Source: Actinomycetes bacterium (GTDB lineage: Bacteria; Actinomycetota; Coriobacteriia; Coriobacteriales; Eggerthellaceae). From it: a DNA stretch of 10,897 nucleotides. The number at the start of each line of letters is the position of its first letter. Positions within the stretch are counted from its first letter, which is position 1. This document shows, piece after piece, positions 6,595 to 10,897 of this stretch. The notes beneath the pieces were generated by a model. That model was given only the letters and a program-made list of their open reading frames with translations. It was not told where the DNA came from and made no database searches. The position numbers and the translations under genes were made by a program. The stretch lies in assembly GCA_023395755.1 (NCBI GenBank), contig JAEWYG010000238.1, forward strand, positions 1-10,897. Direction: 5' to 3'.

Positions 6595-8796
6595 GTGATT
6601 GTCGTCTCGAGTGAAACCGTCAAACCCGAAAGCGTGAAACAATCCGTGCTAAATCTTCAAACTACCCTCGCCAACGAGCTCAAACTCTCCTCCTCCCAGG
6701 TTACCGCAGTCATCGACCTTGTTGACCAGGGAAACACTATTCCCTTTATCGCACGCTACCGTAAAGAGGCAACGGGAGGTATGGACGATACCACCTTGCG
6801 CGCATTCGACGAACGGCTAGCCTACCTCAGAAACTTGGAGACACGCAAAGTAGAGGTGCTTCGCTCCATCGAAGAACAGGGTAAACTCACACCCGACCTT
6901 CAAGCAAAAATCGAAGCAGCCACCGTCATGCAACGCGTGGAAGATCTTTATAAGCCCTACAAAAAGAAACGCGCTACCCGAGCATCAAAAGCACGTGATG
7001 CAGGACTCGAGCCACTCGCCCTCCTTATTCTCGCGCAGCAACGCAGTAGCAAAGATCCGCGCGTCCTCGCCGCCGACCTCGTGAATGCTGCTGCTGGCTA
7101 TGAAACTCCCGAAGCCGTACTGCAGGGTGCACAGGATATTGTTGCAGAAATCATCGCCGACGATGCCGAACACACCGCAAGCTTACGAGCCTTCACCAAG
7201 CGAAGCGGTGCCGTTACCGTCGAGGCCGTAGACGTCGACGAAAAGACCGTCTACGAGGCGTACTACAACTTCTCCGAACCCCTCGTTAGGATTCCCAACC
7301 ATCGCATTCTTGCCATTAACCGCGGCGAGAAGGAAAAGAAACTCAAAGTTAAGGTACAGGTAGATGCAAGCTCTGCTATCGCACAGCTTGAGAATAGAGT
7401 GCTGAGAAATCCGAGTCCTTTCACCGATATTCTCAAATCAGCTGTGGCAGACAGCTATAAGCGCTTGATTGCACCATCCCTCGATCGCGAGATGCGCGCC
7501 GAACTTACCGAGCGAGCCGAAACGGACGCTATTAAGGTATTTGCGAAGAACACCGAAAGTCTCCTTCAGCAACGCCCCGTGCGCAATGCGCGAGTTATTG
7601 CCCTTGACCCAGGCTATCGCACCGGATGCAAGGTTGCCGTATTGGACGAGTACGGAAAACTGCTTGATTACACCACTGTCTACCCCACACCGCCGCGGTC
7701 TGATATCAAAGGCACACAGCGCAAGCTTACGGAATACATCAGAAACTACCGTATCAATATTATTGTCATCGGTAACGGAACAGGTAGCCGCGAAACCGAG
7801 GAAGTAATAGCTGAACTTATCGCTCAATCTGAGATACCGTTACAGTACACCATCGTGAACGAAGCCGGTGCCTCAGTATATTCTGCCTCCAAGCTGGCGA
7901 GCGAGGAATACCCCGACCTAGACGTAACTACGCGCGGAGCCATGAGCCTCGGTCGACGTTTACAAGACCCGCTGGCCGAACTGGTAAAAATTCCGCCTCA
8001 GGCCATCGGCGTGGGGCAATATCAGCACGATCTTAACCAGGTCGCCTTAGACCGCGCACTGACCGGAGTTGTAGAAAGTGTCGTTAACCGCGTAGGAGTC
8101 GACCTCAACACCGCAAGCGCCAGTCTGTTGAGCTACGTAGCGGGCATTAGTTCCACCGTAGCTAAAAATATCGTCGCTTTCCGCGAGGAGCACGGCGCAT
8201 TCTCCAACCGCAGAGAACTTAAAAAGGTTCCTAAGCTTGGCGAAAAGGCTTTTCAGAACTGCGCTGGCTTCTTGCGTATTACGGGGGGCAAGAACCCTCT
8301 CGACGCAACCAGCGTCCACCCCGAAAGCTACTCAGTAGCACAAGAGGTTCTCAAACGTGCCGGAGTGAAGCCCGAGGCGCTCAACAGTGGCGGTATTACA
8401 GACATCCAAAAACACGTCGGCGATGTCTCTTCCCTGGCAGCGGCGCTCAACGTGGGTCGACCCACGCTGCGCGACATTATCGCCGAACTCGAGAAGCCAG
8501 GGCGTGACCCCCGCGACGATGCCCCTGAAGTCGTCTTTAGTCGAAGCGTGCGAGACTTTGACGATCTTGTCGTGGGTATGGAGCTCGCAGGTACGGTGCG
8601 CAACGTCGTAGACTTCGGCGCCTTCGTTGATATCGGCGTAAAGCAAGACGGATTGGTGCATGTGTCTAAATTGGCCAACCACTTCGTCAGACACCCCAGC
8701 GAAGTGGTGTCTATAGGCGATACGGTAACAGTATGGATAGCAGGCATCGACAAAGATCGCGGCAAGATATCACTTACCATGGTAAAGGAAAAGTAG
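6595..8796 (+). CDS. tex: Tex-like S1 RNA-binding protein (transcription accessory protein)
   Basis: Up to 733 aa, with the full Tex layout. The N-terminal helical region contains GNTIPFIARYRKEATGG (46-62). A YqgF/RNase H-like domain begins ARVIALDPGYRTG (332-344). Tandem helix-hairpin-helix segments follow (about 500-560, including VAGISSTVAKNIVAFREE). A C-terminal S1 domain spans about 659-730 (GTVRNVVDFGAFVDIGV and HVSKLAN). Tex binds nucleic acid in the cytosol, is linked to transcription and RNA metabolism, and is widely conserved. The start is uncertain: GTG 6595 has no ribosome binding site and lies upstream of where the TATAAT at 6587 would begin the transcript. Family homology begins near residue 19, so GTG 6634 or GTG 6646 is also possible, though neither has a clear ribosome binding site. 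Separated from the next gene by a hairpin. Confidence 0.95.
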   Translation: MIVVSSETVKPESVKQSVLNLQTTLANELKLSSSQVTAVIDLVDQGNTIPFIARYRKEATGGMDDTTLRAFDERLAYLRNLETRKVEVLRSIEEQGKLTPDLQAKIEAATVMQRVEDLYKPYKKKRATRASKARDAGLEPLALLILAQQRSSKDPRVLAADLVNAAAGYETPEAVLQGAQDIVAEIIADDAEHTASLRAFTKRSGAVTVEAVDVDEKTVYEAYYNFSEPLVRIPNHRILAINRGEKEKKLKVKVQVDASSAIAQLENRVLRNPSPFTDILKSAVADSYKRLIAPSLDREMRAELTERAETDAIKVFAKNTESLLQQRPVRNARVIALDPGYRTGCKVAVLDEYGKLLDYTTVYPTPPRSDIKGTQRKLTEYIRNYRINIIVIGNGTGSRETEEVIAELIAQSEIPLQYTIVNEAGASVYSASKLASEEYPDLDVTTRGAMSLGRRLQDPLAELVKIPPQAIGVGQYQHDLNQVALDRALTGVVESVVNRVGVDLNTASASLLSYVAGISSTVAKNIVAFREEHGAFSNRRELKKVPKLGEKAFQNCAGFLRITGGKNPLDATSVHPESYSVAQEVLKRAGVKPEALNSGGITDIQKHVGDVSSLAAALNVGRPTLRDIIAELEKPGRDPRDDAPEVVFSRSVRDFDDLVVGMELAGTVRNVVDFGAFVDIGVKQDGLVHVSKLANHFVRHPSEVVSIGDTVTVWIAGIDKDRGKISLTMVKEK

Positions 8797-8807
8797 CATT
8801 ACCCGCC

Positions 8808-8841
8808 AACCAAGCAGATTTCCTCCGATAGCTGCTTGGTT
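8808..8841 (+). terminator. Hairpin after tex, probable terminator
   Basis: AACCAAGCAG (8808-8817) pairs perfectly with CTGCTTGGTT (8832-8841) across a 14-base loop. A short T-containing stretch (AGTTTCC) follows. It begins 11 bases after the tex stop and separates tex from the VF530-UvrA pair. Confidence 0.65.
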
Positions 8842-8893
8842 AGTTTCCTCATACCGTCTTCATCAATTTTTCCATTCTCCGAAAGAAGAAAAC

Positions 8894-9130
8894 ATGTCTA
8901 TCGAAAAGCCTCCTGCACCGCATCGCTCTAACGATCCCCTCCATGGCATAACCCTCGAGATGATGCTCACGCAGCTTGTCGACCACTACGGATGGGATGG
9001 CTTAGGAGAACGAACCAACATTAAATGTTTCACCAACGATCTCAGTTTCAAAGGGTCACTAAATTTCTTACGTAAAACACCTTGGGCACGCAGTAAAGTC
9101 GAAAAGCTTTATAAGCATTCAAAATTTTAA
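8894..9130 (+). CDS. VF530-family small DNA-binding protein (DUF2132)
   Basis: The 78-aa protein matches the VF530 family almost from end to end. The key block starts NDPLHGITLEMMLTQLVDHY (14-33), then GWDGLGERTNIKCFTND, and ends in SLNFLRKTPWARSKVEKLY (55-73). Proteins of this family are small, helical and reported as DNA-binding; a defined cellular role is not known to me. ATG 8894 is preceded by an A/G-rich GAAAGAAG, a weak ribosome binding site. The stop is 29 bases before the start of the UvrA-like gene, so the two are probably cotranscribed. That places a DNA-binding protein next to a DNA-damage-type ATPase. It is separated from tex by the hairpin at 8808-8841. Confidence 0.9.
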   Translation: MSIEKPPAPHRSNDPLHGITLEMMLTQLVDHYGWDGLGERTNIKCFTNDLSFKGSLNFLRKTPWARSKVEKLYKHSKF

Positions 9131-9159
9131 ACTGGGCATCACCCCCTTGAGGAGTTGAG

Positions 9160-10897
9160 ATGACTTTGGCGCCGGAAGCAAGCGCAAACGCGAACGCAAG
9201 TGTTCCTAGACCCAATCATATTGAAGTACGCGGAGCTCGTGTACATAACCTACGCAATATCGATATTGATATTCCCCTCAATCAGCTTGTAGGCATAGCG
9301 GGGGTTTCCGGATCAGGCAAATCATCACTGGCTCTGGGCGTTCTGTATGCCGAAGGTTCGCGACGCTACCTTGAGGCTCTCTCCTCTTACACGCGTCGGC
9401 GGCTCACCTCAGCAGGGCGGGCTGAGGTAGACGAAGTGCTCCATGTACCAGCAACACTCGCCCTACGCCAACGACCAGGCATACCCGGCGTCCGCAGCAC
9501 CTTCGGCACCTCGACCGAACTACTGAACAGCTTGCGATTACTGTTCTCGCGTACTGGTAGCCACGTCTGCCCTAACGGTCACCGTGTACCACCAACGCTG
9601 GCAGTAGCCGCCGAACGTCCCATTGTTTGCCCAACGTGTGGCGTGGAATTTTACGGCCCCGGTGCCGAAAGCCTGGCTTTCAATAGTGACGGTGCCTGTC
9701 CTACCTGCGAAGGAACAGGCATTGTACGCACCGTCGATGAAGCTTCACTCGTGCCCGACGAAACGCTTTCTATCGACGAAGGTGCGGTATTGCCATGGAA
9801 CACGCTTATGTGGGATCTCATGAAACAAGTTGCCCACGAGATGGGCATACGAACCGATATCCCCTTCAGTCAGCTTACCACGCAAGAACGCGAGCTCGTC
9901 TTTCATGGGCCTGCCGAGAAAAAGCATATTCTCTACAAGGCCAAGAAATCAGATACGTTTGCAGAATTGGACTTTACGTACTATAACGCCGTCTACACCG
10001 TAGAGAACGCTCTGGCAAAGGTTAAGGACGATAACGGTCTCAAGCGCGTGGCGCGATTCCTCACCCAAAGCATCTGCCCCACTTGCAATGGCACACGCCT
10101 TTCCACCGAAGCACGCAATCCACAAATAGCAGGCATCAGTTTGGCGGATGCAACTGAAAAGACGCTGAATAACCTTGTGGCGTGGCTAACCAGCATACCC
10201 ACAACTTTGCCAACCGAAATGCGCCCGATGGCGGCAAGTATTTGCGAATCGCTTCATCACTCCGCACAGCGACTCGTGGAGCTAGGATTAGGCTACCTTT
10301 CTCTTGACCGCGCCAGCTCAACTCTATCCACGGGAGAACGTCAGCGCGTTCAGCTAGCCCGCGCCGTGCGCAACCGCACCACTGGAGTACTCTACGTTCT
10401 CGACGAGCCCTCCATAGGCTTGCACCCTTCGAACATTGACGGACTTCTGGAAGTTATGCACGACCTTTTGGCTGACGGTAATTCAGTGGTTATGGTAGAC
10501 CACGACACCCACATTCTCCGACATGCCGATTACCTCGTGGAGATGGGCCCGGGTGCAGGAGCGAGCGGCGGGCAGGTAATCGCACAAGGCTCCCTTGGTG
10601 AGGTCGAATCGAATCCTGCAACACGTATCGGCCCCTTCCTCTCAAAAACCGCATCACTGCGCGTTCGCACTCCCCACGATGCTCAAACTATTTTCAACCA
10701 AGGGCGCATCCATCTAGAAACGAGCCAACTACACACCGTCAAGCCACTGCAGGTCGACATCCCTCGCGGCAGCCTAACCGTCGTTACGGGCGTTTCTGGC
10801 TCAGGTAAGACCACGTTGGTGCTGGAAAGTCTTATCCCCGCCCTCGAAGCACGCTCTTCTGGCATACCGCTGCCTTCCCATGTGAAGAGCATCGAAG
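9160..10897 (+). CDS. UvrA paralog lacking the UvrB-binding domain (3' end outside window)
   Basis: The frame is open from ATG 9160 to the window end (579 codons). ATG is preceded by TGAGGAG (9148-9154) at five bases. The first ATPase half has Walker A GVSGSGKSS (48-56), ABC signature LSTGERQRVQLA (389-400), Walker B VLYVLDEPSIGLHP (410-423) and the H-loop region VDHD (446-449). A CX2C-X19-CX2C zinc module lies at Cys157, 160, 180 and 183, and a CPTCNGTR element at 306-313. Walker A of the second half is at 545-552. Between CPNGH (137-141) and the zinc module there are only about 15 residues where repair UvrA carries a UvrB-binding domain of more than 100. This is the short paralog class related to drug-resistance UvrA-like proteins such as DrrC. 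Classical excision repair is therefore unlikely; a role in DNA binding or drug tolerance is inferred. Confidence 0.93.
   Translation, partial: MTLAPEASANANASVPRPNHIEVRGARVHNLRNIDIDIPLNQLVGIAGVSGSGKSSLALGVLYAEGSRRYLEALSSYTRRRLTSAGRAEVDEVLHVPATLALRQRPGIPGVRSTFGTSTELLNSLRLLFSRTGSHVCPNGHRVPPTLAVAAERPIVCPTCGVEFYGPGAESLAFNSDGACPTCEGTGIVRTVDEASLVPDETLSIDEGAVLPWNTLMWDLMKQVAHEMGIRTDIPFSQLTTQERELVFHGPAEKKHILYKAKKSDTFAELDFTYYNAVYTVENALAKVKDDNGLKRVARFLTQSICPTCNGTRLSTEARNPQIAGISLADATEKTLNNLVAWLTSIPTTLPTEMRPMAASICESLHHSAQRLVELGLGYLSLDRASSTLSTGERQRVQLARAVRNRTTGVLYVLDEPSIGLHPSNIDGLLEVMHDLLADGNSVVMVDHDTHILRHADYLVEMGPGAGASGGQVIAQGSLGEVESNPATRIGPFLSKTASLRVRTPHDAQTIFNQGRIHLETSQLHTVKPLQVDIPRGSLTVVTGVSGSGKTTLVLESLIPALEARSSGIPLPSHVKSIE

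Noticed and set aside
7438..7827. 129-aa minus and 112-aa plus ORFs inside tex
   Set aside because: They overlap the YqgF-domain region of tex, whose frame is unambiguous; neither resembles a protein family.
8328..8780. 150-aa and 120-aa minus-strand ORFs opposite the tex C-terminus
   Set aside because: They lie antisense to the S1 domain and are Ser/Thr/Arg-rich in the way expected of reverse-frame translation.

Overview
The window looks like chromosome of an anaerobic or gut/oral Gram-positive bacterium. A member of the Coriobacteriia (Eggerthellaceae-like, moderate GC) is my best guess. The basis is the mix of a class III fructose-1,6-bisphosphatase, a DltA-like adenylating enzyme, an NhaC-type antiporter and a short UvrA paralog, together with good AAGGAG-type ribosome binding sites. 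The lineage is an inference from family mix and style; no rRNA or other marker gene is present.

Layout. At the left edge (1-476, minus) is the N-terminal part of an AMP-forming adenylating enzyme (DltA/NRPS A-domain type), cut by the window edge. A 341-base divergent intergenic region follows (477-817). It is unusually structured: overlapping candidate promoters, a 13-bp palindrome, a strong two-part hairpin with a T-rich tail on the minus strand, and a minus-strand leader with a possible 19-codon ORF and mutually exclusive pairings. Rightward from it run a SulP/STAS anion transporter (818-2491) and an NhaC-family Na+/H+ antiporter (2639-3988), probably one membrane-transport unit. This unit converges on a minus-strand pair across a perfect 14-bp inverted repeat (4007-4048). 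The pair is class III fructose-1,6-bisphosphatase (4078-6033) and, upstream of it, a small ArsC/Spx-like protein (6101-6442) with Ser where the family's redox Cys is expected.

The right half is plus strand and concerns nucleic acids: the Tex-like S1 RNA-binding protein (6595-8796), a terminator-like hairpin, a 78-aa VF530-family DNA-binding protein (8894-9130), and 29 bases later a UvrA paralog (9160 to the window end, incomplete). The UvrA paralog keeps the ABC and zinc modules but lacks the UvrB-binding domain, so it is not the standard repair UvrA.

Most genes are recognisable housekeeping or transport families. I see no mobile element, CRISPR array, tRNA or rRNA. The parts most worth a second look are the structured divergent region at 477-817, the VF530-UvrA pair, and the Cys-to-Ser change in the ArsC-like protein.
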